Source of the DNA: Ralstonia pickettii
GTDB taxonomy: Bacteria > Pseudomonadota > Gammaproteobacteria > Burkholderiales > Burkholderiaceae
Reading direction: 5' to 3'
Assembly: GCF_030582395.1 (NCBI RefSeq)
Contig: NZ_CP104381.1
Location: forward strand, 496,001 to 560,000
Length of the DNA: 64,000 nt
Position 1 is the first letter of the stretch. Each line of letters starts with the position of its first letter. The notes beneath the pieces are model-generated. The model worked only from the letters and a program-made list of their open reading frames with translations. It was not told the origin of the DNA and searched no databases. The position numbers and the translations under genes are program-made. Shown in pieces: positions 27,979 through 36,750 of this stretch.

Positions 27979-29513
27979 CGCTGCGCGCCCTGGTAGATCC
28001 ATTGCAGCAGTGCATCGTGCGCGGCTTGGCCGCCGCTGGCGTTCGGGTGGTTGATCATGCTGACCACCACGAAGCGCTGGCCGTCTTCGCCTTCCACATA
28101 CCCGGCGATGGCGCGCACGCCGTTGAGTGTGCCGGTCTTGATCTCGGCATTGCCGGCCACACCGGCGCGCGTGAGCCTGTTGCGCATGGTGCCGTCCACG
28201 CCGACGACAGGCAGCGCATCGCGCAGCACGCCGCCGTTCGGATTGGCATCAGCTTGCTGCAGCAGGCGCCCCATGTTGCGCGCGCTGATGCGCTCGATGC
28301 GCGACAGGCCGGAGCCATTCTCCAGCACCAGCTCCGGCATCGTCAGGTTCTGTTTGGCGAGCCATCGGTTGATGACCTCGGTCGATTGCCGCACCGATGC
28401 GGGCTTGCGCCCGATTTCCGCGCCGATGGTGAGGAAGAGCTGGCGCGCCATCACGTTGTTCGAATATTTGTCGATGTCGTGCACGACTTCCGACAGCGGC
28501 GGGCCGTAATGGGTGGCCAGCAGAACAGCCTGACGCGGTACCTTGCCTTCGCGCAAGCCCGGCGTGAAACGCGTCGTGCCACCGGCCTGCTGCCATAGCG
28601 CCAGGAAGCCACCCCAGATGAAGTCGGCATGCGTGAGCGCGGCGATATTGAAGACGCGTTCGCCGCACGCCGCGGCATAGCGGCCGCCGAAGCTGGCGAT
28701 GACATGGCCGTCGGTCTGCGTGGAGATGTTGGCCCGCGAGGCGGACTGCCAGTCCCCGCAGCCTCCACGCGTGGTGCGCAACTGGTTGTCGATCTGCAAC
28801 TGCGCCAGCGGCGGCGATACATCGATGTTGACCGCGCCGTTGCCGGCATCCGGCGAGAGCGTGAACGTGAGCGTCTTGAAGGAATACAGCAGCGCATCGG
28901 GCGCGACGTTGTAGGCACGCGCGCTGTCACCGTCCAGCGGCGGGGCTTCCGACAGACCGCCCTCGAAATAGGTGCGATCCAGCACGATATTGCCGGCCAG
29001 TTCATCCACGCCTGCGCGGCGCACGTCGCTCACCAGCTTGACGAGTTCTTCGGGAATCAGCTTTGGATCGCCCTGGCCACGCAGGTACAGGTTGCCGTTC
29101 AGCGTGCCGTTGACCGGAGCACTGTCGGCATAGGCCGTGGTCTTCCAGCGAAAGTCCGGGCCAAGCAAATCCAGCCCGGCGAACGTGGTCAGCAGTTTCA
29201 TGGTCGACGCCGGGTTCATTCCAGCGTCGGCATTCCATTGCAGGATGGGCGTGGCGGTGCCGGTGCGGATCACGAACACACTCACGGCATCCAGCGGGAT
29301 ATGCGCGCGCGCAAAGGCCAGCGCCACGTTGGCAGGCAAGCCAGCGGGGTTCTGCGCCGCCTGGCGTGCCTGTGCAGCGGTGGTGCGCGGCGCCGCGTGA
29401 GCCTTGGCCTTCTTGGCATGGGCCAGCGGCGTCGCACCAAGGGTCAGGAGCAAGGCGCAGGCGAGGGCGCTGCGCGACAGATTCAGTAGGCGGGTCGGAC
29501 GGATTCGGGCCAT
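27975..29513 (-). CDS. dacB: D-alanyl-D-alanine carboxypeptidase/endopeptidase (PBP4 type)
   Basis: A 512-residue periplasmic peptidase S13 with a signal peptide ending LAHA. Penicillin-binding motifs are visible: STMK (SxxK) about residue 100, YSNN (SxN) about 346, and KTG in IKTGTLNG about 455, with the large insertion typical of class C PBP4. It trims and cleaves peptidoglycan cross-links. I chose ATG 29513 (MARIRPTRLLN) for the signal peptide; an ATG at 29549 is also in frame. Confidence 0.94.
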   Translation of the reverse strand: MARIRPTRLLNLSRSALACALLLTLGATPLAHAKKAKAHAAPRTTAAQARQAAQNPAGLPANVALAFARAHIPLDAVSVFVIRTGTATPILQWNADAGMNPASTMKLLTTFAGLDLLGPDFRWKTTAYADSAPVNGTLNGNLYLRGQGDPKLIPEELVKLVSDVRRAGVDELAGNIVLDRTYFEGGLSEAPPLDGDSARAYNVAPDALLYSFKTLTFTLSPDAGNGAVNIDVSPPLAQLQIDNQLRTTRGGCGDWQSASRANISTQTDGHVIASFGGRYAAACGERVFNIAALTHADFIWGGFLALWQQAGGTTRFTPGLREGKVPRQAVLLATHYGPPLSEVVHDIDKYSNNVMARQLFLTIGAEIGRKPASVRQSTEVINRWLAKQNLTMPELVLENGSGLSRIERISARNMGRLLQQADANPNGGVLRDALPVVGVDGTMRNRLTRAGVAGNAEIKTGTLNGVRAIAGYVEGEDGQRFVVVSMINHPNASGGQAAHDALLQWIYQGAQR

Positions 29514-29650
29514 CGGCGGGGGCAGGGTGGGGGCGCACACGTGCGCCAAGTGCAGACGCAGGCATGTTAACGCAGCAACCCCGGGCCTCGGCCGACAAGC
29601 AAGGGGCCGTTCACCGCCTAATTCTTTGAGGAACGCCGATGTGTGACGGG

Positions 29651-32254
29651 TCAGTCATTGGCACCGATGCGCTTGCGCATGTCGGCCGTCACCGATTGGC
29701 GCGTGCCGGCATAATCGGCCCACGGATCGCCCTTGAGCTTGGCGAGGCGATCCGGCAGCGTGCGCAGCGTCCACTGCGCAGACGATTGCAGCCCTTCCAG
29801 TTCGTCATGGCGGATCGGCACCGACACCGGCAGCCCCGTCCGCGCGCGCACCGAGTAGGCGGCCACGGTGCTCGCCCCACGGTTGTTGCGCAGATAGTCG
29901 ATGAAGATTTTTCCCACGCGGTTCTGCGGGCCCATCTTGGCGACAAAGCGGTCGGGGAACGTCGCGGCCATGTGTTGCACCACCGCTTGCGAGAAGGTCT
30001 TGAGCGTGTCCCAGCCGGCGGCTTCGCGGCGCGTGAGCGGCACCACCACATGCATGCCGTGGCCGCCGCTGGTTTTCAGGAACGCCTTCAGGCCCAGTTC
30101 ATCGAGCATGGCCAGCATGAGCTGCGTGGCCTCGATCACGCGCGCGAAGGGCAGCGCTGGGTCTGGGTCGATATCGAAGACGATGCGATCGGGCTGTTCG
30201 ATGCGGTCGGCCAGGGCATTCCAGGTGTGGAATTCCACCGTGCCCATCTGCACCGCCCCGACCAGTGCCTCGGCCGAGTTGATGGCCAGCAGCGACGGAT
30301 GCCCCGGGTCGAGCGATGGGTCCAGCTGTGTGATGCCCTGCAGCTTGAGCGCGGCGGAATGCTTCTGGAAGAAGCGCTCGCCGTCGATGCCGTCTGGCGC
30401 GCGCACGAGCGATGTCGGCCGATTGTGCAGATGCGGCAGCATCCATTCGGCCACCCCGGCGTAATAGCGCGCAAGGTCCGCCTTGGTGGTGCCGCTGGCT
30501 TTCTCGATCACGCGATCCGGATGCGTGACGTCCACACCCGCGATGCGTTCGGCACCGGGGCGTACCTTGCGTTCGGTAGCATGCACGGCGCGGGTCTCCT
30601 TGCGGGCGGCGGCACTGGGCGGCTTGGCTTTTTCACGCACGATGTTGCGCGCGGGTTTGTCGTCGCGCAAACCTTGAAACACCGCTTGCCGCACGATGCC
30701 TTCGCGCGTCCATTCGGCAAAGGCGATTTCCGCCACGCGTTCGGGCTTCACCCATTGCACGTCGCGCGCATCGCTGCCGGTGGGCGGATTGGCGAAGGGC
30801 GGCGTGTCGACGGTCAGACCCGTCAGCTCGTGGTGCAAAGCGTGCAGACTCGTCTCGTTGAAGCCCGTGCCGACACGGCCCGCATAGCGCAGCTTGCCCG
30901 CGTCGTCATACACGCCGAGCAGCAGCGCGCCGAAGCCGCTGCGGCTGCCCTTGGGCGCACTGTACCCGCCGATCACGAATTCCTGCCGCTGCCCGCATTT
31001 GAGCTTGATCCAGGCAGGGCTGCGGCCTGCCCGGTACGGCGCATCGGCGCGCTTGCCGATCACCCCTTCGAGCGACATGCTGCACGCGGAAGACAGCAGG
31101 TCTTCGGGTGCCGCGTGAAATGTCCCTGAGAAGAGCACCGCTTCGCGGTCCAGGTCACCCGGGGCGGCATTGAGAATGCGCTCAAGCAGCGCTCGCCGCT
31201 CCCGCAACGGCACGCCGCGCAAGTCCATACCGTTGCAGAACGGAATGTCGAACAGGTAGTAGGCAATGTGTTCGGCATGCGCGGTTTCAAAGGCGTTCTG
31301 CAGCGCCTGGAAGTCGGGCACGCCGCGCTCGCCCATCACCACGACTTCGCCGTCGAGCCACGCCTCGCGCAGGCCCAGCGCCTGCAGTGTGCGCGCCTGA
31401 CGGGGCAGCTTCGCCGTCCAGTCGCGGCCGTTGCGGCTGAACAGGCGCACCGTGTCGCCGTCAATGCGTGCAAGGATGCGGTAGCCGTCGAACTTGACTT
31501 CGTAGTCCCATTCGCCTTGGGCGGGCGGACCATCGACGAGCGTGGCGAGTTGGGGCTCCAGCGTTCTGGGCAACGGGGCGGGCACGGCACCGGCGGGCGG
31601 TTGGACTTGCGCCGGTTCGGAGCGCCCAGTCTTGCCGTCACTGGACTTGGCCTTTGCTTTGCCACGGGGTTTGGAGCCGATGTTCTCGCCGGTAATCACG
31701 CTCGCGGGCAGTGCCTCCGTCACGTCGTAGTCGCTGGACGCGCGCACCTGGTCGTCCCGTTCCTTGATCAGCAACCACCGTTCTTTCGGATGGCTGCCCG
31801 TGCCGTGCAAGTGCGTGCGCACCAGCGCCCATGCACCATGCAGCTTTTCGCCATGGAGGTCGAATTTGAGCTTGCCGTCGCGGTAGGCCTTGCGCGGATC
31901 GCCATGCGGGCGCCATGTCCCGCGGTCCCACACAATCACGTCGCCGCCGCCGTATTGGCCTTCGGGGATATGGCCTTCGAAATCGGCGTAGTCCAGCGGA
32001 TGGTCTTCAACGTGTACCGCGAGGCGCTTGTCGGCGGGGTCCAGGCTCGGGCCCTTGGGGACGGCCCAGCTCTTGAGCGTGCCGTCGAGTTCCAGCCGGA
32101 AGTCGTAGTGCAGTCGCGTTGCGTCGTGCTTCTGGATCACGAAGTGCAGGGCGCCATGGTCACGCTGTTCGTCGGCCTTGCGGCGCGCGCCGGCGGGTTC
32201 CTGGGTCTGCGTGAAATCGCGCTTGCTGCGGTAGTCGGCGAGATGGCGCGGCAT
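29651..32254 (-). CDS. ligD: ATP-dependent DNA ligase LigD
   Basis: An 867-residue three-domain ligase of bacterial non-homologous end joining. Order: 3'-phosphoesterase (residues about 35-170, HFVIQKHDATRLHYDFRLE), ligase with adenylated Lys254 in KFDG and an OB-fold (about 235-530), then primase-polymerase (about 570-867) with the metal-binding FDIDPDP. The PE-ligase-Pol order is the Pseudomonas one, unlike mycobacterial LigD. ku is 18 bases upstream and completes a two-gene NHEJ operon. Confidence 0.97.
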   Translation of the reverse strand: MPRHLADYRSKRDFTQTQEPAGARRKADEQRDHGALHFVIQKHDATRLHYDFRLELDGTLKSWAVPKGPSLDPADKRLAVHVEDHPLDYADFEGHIPEGQYGGGDVIVWDRGTWRPHGDPRKAYRDGKLKFDLHGEKLHGAWALVRTHLHGTGSHPKERWLLIKERDDQVRASSDYDVTEALPASVITGENIGSKPRGKAKAKSSDGKTGRSEPAQVQPPAGAVPAPLPRTLEPQLATLVDGPPAQGEWDYEVKFDGYRILARIDGDTVRLFSRNGRDWTAKLPRQARTLQALGLREAWLDGEVVVMGERGVPDFQALQNAFETAHAEHIAYYLFDIPFCNGMDLRGVPLRERRALLERILNAAPGDLDREAVLFSGTFHAAPEDLLSSACSMSLEGVIGKRADAPYRAGRSPAWIKLKCGQRQEFVIGGYSAPKGSRSGFGALLLGVYDDAGKLRYAGRVGTGFNETSLHALHHELTGLTVDTPPFANPPTGSDARDVQWVKPERVAEIAFAEWTREGIVRQAVFQGLRDDKPARNIVREKAKPPSAAARKETRAVHATERKVRPGAERIAGVDVTHPDRVIEKASGTTKADLARYYAGVAEWMLPHLHNRPTSLVRAPDGIDGERFFQKHSAALKLQGITQLDPSLDPGHPSLLAINSAEALVGAVQMGTVEFHTWNALADRIEQPDRIVFDIDPDPALPFARVIEATQLMLAMLDELGLKAFLKTSGGHGMHVVVPLTRREAAGWDTLKTFSQAVVQHMAATFPDRFVAKMGPQNRVGKIFIDYLRNNRGASTVAAYSVRARTGLPVSVPIRHDELEGLQSSAQWTLRTLPDRLAKLKGDPWADYAGTRQSVTADMRKRIGAND

Positions 32255-32272
32255 GGCGTCGGCTCCGTCGTG

Positions 32273-33187
32273 TTAGGCGCGCTTGCGCGTGGCCGTCTTG
32301 CGCGCCGCCTTCGTGGCGGCTTTGCGCGGTGCACGCTTGCGCGGGGCGGGTTCTTCTTCAGCTTCTTGGGCTGACTCGCCTTTGCCCTTGCCCCGCTTGG
32401 CGAGGCTCTGGCGCAGCAGGTCGGTCAGGTCGATCACATTGCCGCTGCGCGGTGCAGCGGTTTCGGTCTCCATCGGTTCGACGGATTCCGTGCGGCCTTC
32501 GCGCACTTTGCGATCGACCAACCCGAGGATGTCGTCGCGGAACGTGTCGTGGTACTCGGCAGGGTCCCACTTGCCGCTCATGTCGTCGATCAGCTTTTCG
32601 GCCATGTCGATTTCCTTGGCCGTGAGCTTTGCCGCCTTGGCACCTTCTTCCGGCAAGTCGAGTTCAGACCAGTCGCGCACCTCGTTGGACCAGCGCAGCG
32701 TATGCAGCACAAGCACGGGCCCCATGGGAATCAACGCCGCCAGATGCTGCTTGGTGTGCAGCACCACGTTGGCAACACCGATCTTCTGCGAGCGCGTCAA
32801 TGCCTCTCGCAGCAGCGCATAGACTTTTTCGCCGCGCCGGTCGGGCGCAAGAAAGTACGGGGTATCCAGATAAAGGAACGGAATCTCCGCCGCATCCACG
32901 AAGGTCAGCAAATCGACCGTTTGCGTCGAGACAGGGTTGGCCGCGCGGATGTCCTCGTCGGTCAGGATCACGTAGCGGTCTTTCTCGTAGGCATAGCCGC
33001 GCACAATCTGCTCGCGCGGCACCTCTTTTCCGGTGGTCTTGTTGATGCGCTTGTAGCCGACGCGGTCCATGGTGCGGCGGTCGAGCCAGTCGAAGTCGAG
33101 GTCGTCGCTGCGGGTTGCCGGATACAGCGCAACGGGAATATGGACGAGGCCGAAGCTCACGGCGCCCTTCCAGATCACGCGGGGCAT
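32273..33187 (-). CDS. ku: Ku DNA-end-binding protein
   Basis: The 304-residue bacterial Ku opens MPRVIWKGAVSFGLVHIPV, the classic start of the family. It forms a homodimer ring on double-strand ends and recruits LigD. The core ends near residue 260 and is followed by a long Lys/Arg/Ala-rich tail (RKRAPRKAATKAARK), which in other Ku proteins binds DNA and helps threading. Start ATG 33187 is set by the conserved N-terminus. Confidence 0.97.
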   Translation of the reverse strand: MPRVIWKGAVSFGLVHIPVALYPATRSDDLDFDWLDRRTMDRVGYKRINKTTGKEVPREQIVRGYAYEKDRYVILTDEDIRAANPVSTQTVDLLTFVDAAEIPFLYLDTPYFLAPDRRGEKVYALLREALTRSQKIGVANVVLHTKQHLAALIPMGPVLVLHTLRWSNEVRDWSELDLPEEGAKAAKLTAKEIDMAEKLIDDMSGKWDPAEYHDTFRDDILGLVDRKVREGRTESVEPMETETAAPRSGNVIDLTDLLRQSLAKRGKGKGESAQEAEEEPAPRKRAPRKAATKAARKTATRKRA

Positions 33188-33342
33188 GGCAGGTCTCCCG
33201 ATGCGGTGGATTCGAGCGTGGTGACGCAAGCGGCATACCTGCGGGGCTGAGGCGGCGCCATACGCTCCTCAGCCGGGCGCGGTAGCATGGTGGCTTTCTG
33301 GCGCCCTGCGCTTGCGCCACGCGTTCTTCTCAGTAGTCCTTC

Positions 33343-34530
33343 ATGTCTTCTTCCGAATACGTTCAATCTGCCGGCGCGGTGCCGCCCCGTCGGCTTCCCT
33401 TGTCGGCCCGCGCGGCGACGATGGCGCTCTTTTTCGCCAACGGTGCAACGTTTGCGACGTGGGGCATTCACATTCCGACGGTGAAGGCGCGCTTCGGGTT
33501 GTCCGAGGCCTCGCTGTCTCTGGCGATGTTCATGGTGGCCGCGGGCGCCATCGTCGCGATGAAGTTCGCGGGCCAGTGGGCGGCGCGCGTCGGCACGCGG
33601 CGCGCAAGCGTGCAGGGCGGCGTGGCATTTGGCGTGATGACCGCGCTCATCATGCTGATGCCGACCTACCCGGCACTGCTGGCGGTACTGCTGCTGTTCG
33701 GCATCACGAACGCCGGCTTCGATGTCGCCATGAACGCGCAAGCGGCCACGGTCGAGGCCAATCATCACAAGCCGATCATCTCGTCGCTGCACGGCATGTT
33801 CAGCCTGGGCGGCATGGCAGGAGCGGCCGTGGGCGGCGTGCTGCTGGAACTGGGCGTGCCACCGGCCGTGCATTGCGGCGGCATGGCGCTCGTCACCATG
33901 GCGGCGGCGCTGTGTGCCGGCCCGTTCATGCTGCCCGATCACATGCACGCAGAAGGCGAATCGGCACATCCGACCACGGGGCGCACACTGTTCCTGCTGG
34001 GCGTGCTGGCCTTCCTGGGGTTGGTAGGCGAAGGCGCGATGTACGACTGGACGACCGTATACATGCGCGAGATCGCGCAATCGCCCGAAGCCATTGCCAG
34101 CGCCGGGTACGCCGCGTTTTCGGGCGGAATGGCGCTGGCGCGTTTTGGCGGCGATTTCGCACGCGGGCACTGGGGAAACATGCGGGTGCTTGGCGCCAGT
34201 GGCGTGCTGGCAACGGGTGGGATCCTGCTTGCCCTGTTGTGGCCCGCGCCGATGGCTGTCCTGACAGGCTTTGCGCTGATGGGTGTGGGCGCCGCCAACA
34301 TGGTGCCGATCTTTTTCATCACCGCGTCGCGTCTGCCTGGCGTGCCGGCCGCCGAAGGCATTGCCGCCGTAGCGCGCTTTGCCTACGTGGGCTTGCTGAT
34401 CGGTCCGGTCATCATCGGGTTGATTGCGCATCGCTCCGACCTGCGCTGGGGGCTGTCGGTGGTGGCGCTCACCATGGCGATGATCGCGTTGGCGGGGCCC
34501 CGGGCGATCCGCCTGCCGGAACATCGCTGA
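33343..34530 (+). CDS. Major facilitator superfamily transporter
   Basis: A 395-residue protein with about 12 hydrophobic segments and a YbjJ-like look: GATFATWGIHIPTVKARFGLSEASLSLAMF at the start, and NAGFDVAMNAQAATVEANH near residue 125. MFS proteins of this type have been placed with inner membrane YbjJ/fucose-permease-like exporters. Substrate unknown. It is divergent from ku with 155 bases between the starts; no regulator adjoins it. Confidence 0.88.
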   Translation: MSSSEYVQSAGAVPPRRLPLSARAATMALFFANGATFATWGIHIPTVKARFGLSEASLSLAMFMVAAGAIVAMKFAGQWAARVGTRRASVQGGVAFGVMTALIMLMPTYPALLAVLLLFGITNAGFDVAMNAQAATVEANHHKPIISSLHGMFSLGGMAGAAVGGVLLELGVPPAVHCGGMALVTMAAALCAGPFMLPDHMHAEGESAHPTTGRTLFLLGVLAFLGLVGEGAMYDWTTVYMREIAQSPEAIASAGYAAFSGGMALARFGGDFARGHWGNMRVLGASGVLATGGILLALLWPAPMAVLTGFALMGVGAANMVPIFFITASRLPGVPAAEGIAAVARFAYVGLLIGPVIIGLIAHRSDLRWGLSVVALTMAMIALAGPRAIRLPEHR

Positions 34531-34583
34531 CGGCCCCGGGCTGCCGCCCGAATTTGCCCAAAAAATATGCAGTTCCTCTGCGT

Positions 34584-34612
34584 TGACTTTCCTGTGCGCT
34601 TGCCATAGCGTA
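34584..34612 (+). promoter_or_regulatory. Candidate sigma-70 promoter of the repeat-protein gene
   Basis: TTGACT (34584-34589) and TAGCGT (34607-34612) are 17 bases apart, followed by a leader of about 125 bases before the ATG at 34743. The -35 is close to consensus; the -10 is weak. Confidence 0.5.
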
Positions 34613-34742
34613 CGACGAGGAGAGGGGGTTTCCCGGCGCCGGCGCCAACGTCCAAGTTGCGCACGACATCGGGATGCGTTCAAAACGAGGCTGCTCCATT
34701 TGATTTGACCAGCCCAAACGACCCATAGGAAAGGAGCTTCAG

Positions 34743-35132
34743 ATGCCGTACAAACGTCTTACCCTCGTGGCAGCGGTCGCTGTCGTAGCCGCCGTCGGCA
34801 CCGTGGCCCACGCGCAGACTGACCAGAAGAAGTTCGACCCCTATAGCCAAGGCGCAAAAGTCGGCGACAAGTTCGATCCGTACCAGCAAGGAGCGAAGGC
34901 CGGCGACAAGTTCGACCCGTATTCGCAAGGCGCCAACAAGAACGACAGCACCGCCAGTGCGCTCAACCCCGGCGCTCAGCCGGCCAATGTAGAGAAGGGC
35001 AAGTACGACACGTACACCCAGGGCGCCAAGGCCGGCGAGAAGTTCGATCCGTACAGCCAGGGCGCCAAGGCCGGCGGCAAGTTCGACCCGTACAGCGAGG
35101 GTGCCAACAAGAAGGACGCGCCCAAGCAGTAA
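34743..35132 (+). CDS. Secreted protein of 13-residue KFDPYSQGAKAGD repeats
   Basis: A 129-residue exported protein with a signal peptide ending AHAQ (cleavage near residue 24) and almost nothing but repeats. Six 13-residue units fall at residues 30-42, 43-55, 56-68, 87-99, 100-112 and 113-125, in two blocks of three separated by a linker. Each block ends in a variant unit GANKND or GANKKD. The mature protein is Lys/Asp/Gly/Tyr-rich with no cysteine, and is probably disordered and periplasmic or surface-exposed. AAAGGAG precedes the ATG. I do not recognise a function. Confidence 0.85.
   Translation: MPYKRLTLVAAVAVVAAVGTVAHAQTDQKKFDPYSQGAKVGDKFDPYQQGAKAGDKFDPYSQGANKNDSTASALNPGAQPANVEKGKYDTYTQGAKAGEKFDPYSQGAKAGGKFDPYSEGANKKDAPKQ
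34830..35117 (+). repeat. Six 39-bp coding repeats in two triplet blocks
   Basis: 39-base units encoding KFDPYxQGAKxGD lie at 34830-34946 (three units) and 35001-35117 (three units), separated by a 54-base linker. Because both blocks end with the same variant unit, a triplet probably duplicated as one piece. Confidence 0.8.
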
Positions 35133-35151
35133 GCCCGTGCCGATCGGGTTC

Positions 35152-35964
35152 ATGAAGACGCTGATGCATCGCCCGATGCATCGGCGTTTTTCTTTATGGA
35201 ACGGCGCCGCCGCGGCGGCGATTGCGTTGGCGTTGCCGGCGCAGGCAGCGGGGCTGTGCTCCGCGCCGTGGGTGCATGACGGCAGCCGCGTGCGCCTGGA
35301 TGGCAACGGCAAGACGCCGATGATTGTCGAGTTCACGGTGCACGATGTCAGTCACGACATGCAGGACGGCTGCGAAATCGGCCTGCACATCTACGCCAAA
35401 TCGGGCTTGGTGGCGCTGGGCGGCCGCCCCATCGAGACGGTGCAGGAGCACCAGCTGCTGGTGGACGAAGCTGGCGTGGTCACGCGCATCGTCAGCATCA
35501 ATGGCCGCGTGTTTGCGCAAAGCGAACATGCCGATCTTGTCGGCACCGTCAGCACCGCCATCTCGGGCATGTTTCTGTACGGCGCCGGCCTGGCGCCTGA
35601 AGCCCAGATGCTGCCCGGCGACACGTACGAATCGAGCTTCGATTTCGATGTGGTGTCGCCGCGGCTGGGAATTTCCGTCGGGCGCATGCGGGCCGAGCGC
35701 GCCAAGGTGGAGGTGTCGGAGCGCGAGGTCGGGCCGCCTCAGTCGATGAACACCGTGGTCGGCCAGTTGCAGTGCCGGCCGATCCGCTACACGCGCACCG
35801 CGCGCCTCGGGGTGCTGCGGCTGGGCAATGAAACGCTCGAGCCCGATCCCACCGTTGCACACATCACCGATTGGTATTGCCCGGAAGCGGCCGTCGTCAT
35901 GCGCCAGGAGGTCGAGCAGCACGGCCAGACGCAGGTGATCGACGTGGTCGAACTCAAGCGCTAG
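35152..35964 (+). CDS. Exported protein of unknown function
   Basis: A 270-residue protein with a signal peptide (RRFSLWNGAAAAAIALALPAQA) and a beta-rich mature domain: LCSAPWVHDG, DVSHDMQDGCEIGLHIY, a strand-rich middle and CRPIRYTRTARLG, DWYCPEAAVVMRQEVE at the end, four cysteines in all. I do not recognise the family. Met codons at 35152, 35164 and 35176 all lie within or next to the terminator of the preceding repeat-protein gene, so the start and its expression are uncertain. The two genes may be related functionally as exported products. Confidence 0.75.
   Translation: MKTLMHRPMHRRFSLWNGAAAAAIALALPAQAAGLCSAPWVHDGSRVRLDGNGKTPMIVEFTVHDVSHDMQDGCEIGLHIYAKSGLVALGGRPIETVQEHQLLVDEAGVVTRIVSINGRVFAQSEHADLVGTVSTAISGMFLYGAGLAPEAQMLPGDTYESSFDFDVVSPRLGISVGRMRAERAKVEVSEREVGPPQSMNTVVGQLQCRPIRYTRTARLGVLRLGNETLEPDPTVAHITDWYCPEAAVVMRQEVEQHGQTQVIDVVELKR
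35155..35191 (+). terminator. Intrinsic terminator overlapping the next gene's start
   Basis: AAGACGCTGATGCAT and ATGCATCGGCGTTTT form a stem of about 15 pairs (two G-U) around CGCCCG, with a T-run TTTTT to 35191. It starts 23 bases after the repeat-protein stop. The candidate start codons of the downstream gene (35152, 35164, 35176) are within or adjacent to it. Confidence 0.75.
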
Positions 35965-36742
35965 GCGTGCCGTGTGGAGCGCTGAAGTCTTCGGTGCTGC
36001 CGTCAAACCAATACACACGCACCACGTTGAAAGGCGCTTCCGGCGCAGCCTGCGAGAACAACGCGATGTGGTCGATGGGCATGGCGGCTGGCAGCACCAC
36101 GCGCGTCGCTTCCAATGCGCGATAACACGCAAGCTGCTCGGCATGGTCGAGCCGGCCGGTCAGCGTGATGTGGAACGTGAACGTACCGAACACATACGGA
36201 TAGCCCCAGCGCTGCAGATGACGCTCCTGCGCGTCCGACAGGCCGACGCGACGGCGCCGCGCGAGTTCTGCGGGCGGTGGCGGTGCGCGGAAGGCGTCGA
36301 ATTCGCTGACGCACGCATCGGCGAATGCGTGGAGCGTGTCGCGGGCAGGATCGCCATGACGCAGCCGCCAGGCCAGGAAGCCGCGCAGCGTGTGCAGGGC
36401 CGGCTCGATGGTGAAGGCCTGCTGCTGCAGTGCAAAACCGCGCAGCGCGGCGTCCAGCTCATCGACCGTACGGTCGCTTGCCAGGCGGAACGGCGGTTTG
36501 AACGTCGCGTGCAGGCCGTACTGGCGCGGCGCTTCAGTCCAGCGGTCGAGCGTTGCGAGGTCGATGCCGGCTTCGCGCACAAATGCCTCGCGCTGATCTG
36601 CGGAGATGGCCGTGTTGGTGCGGGCGCAGCGGCCGAGCCAGCATGTGCCCAGCCCGTACCAGGGCTCCGGCGGCAGCAGGTACAGCGCATATCGCCAGGC
36701 GGCGGGCGTCGATCGCGATAAGGGTGCCGGTGCCTGCGCCAT
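35954..36742 (-). CDS. DUF1045 2H-phosphoesterase-like protein of phosphonate clusters
   Basis: A 262-residue protein of the DUF1045 family, annotated as phosphonate metabolism associated. The two 2H-type motifs are visible: HATF near residue 78 (GLHATFKPPF) and HITL near 195 (FTFHITLTG), as in 2'-5' RNA ligase-like cyclic phosphodiesterases. In phn clusters such proteins are proposed to act on cyclic ribose phosphates. It lies nine bases downstream of phnM on the same strand. Confidence 0.87.
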   Translation of the reverse strand: MAQAPAPLSRSTPAAWRYALYLLPPEPWYGLGTCWLGRCARTNTAISADQREAFVREAGIDLATLDRWTEAPRQYGLHATFKPPFRLASDRTVDELDAALRGFALQQQAFTIEPALHTLRGFLAWRLRHGDPARDTLHAFADACVSEFDAFRAPPPPAELARRRRVGLSDAQERHLQRWGYPYVFGTFTFHITLTGRLDHAEQLACYRALEATRVVLPAAMPIDHIALFSQAAPEAPFNVVRVYWFDGSTEDFSAPHGTPSA

Positions 36743-36750
36743 GGCGGGGC

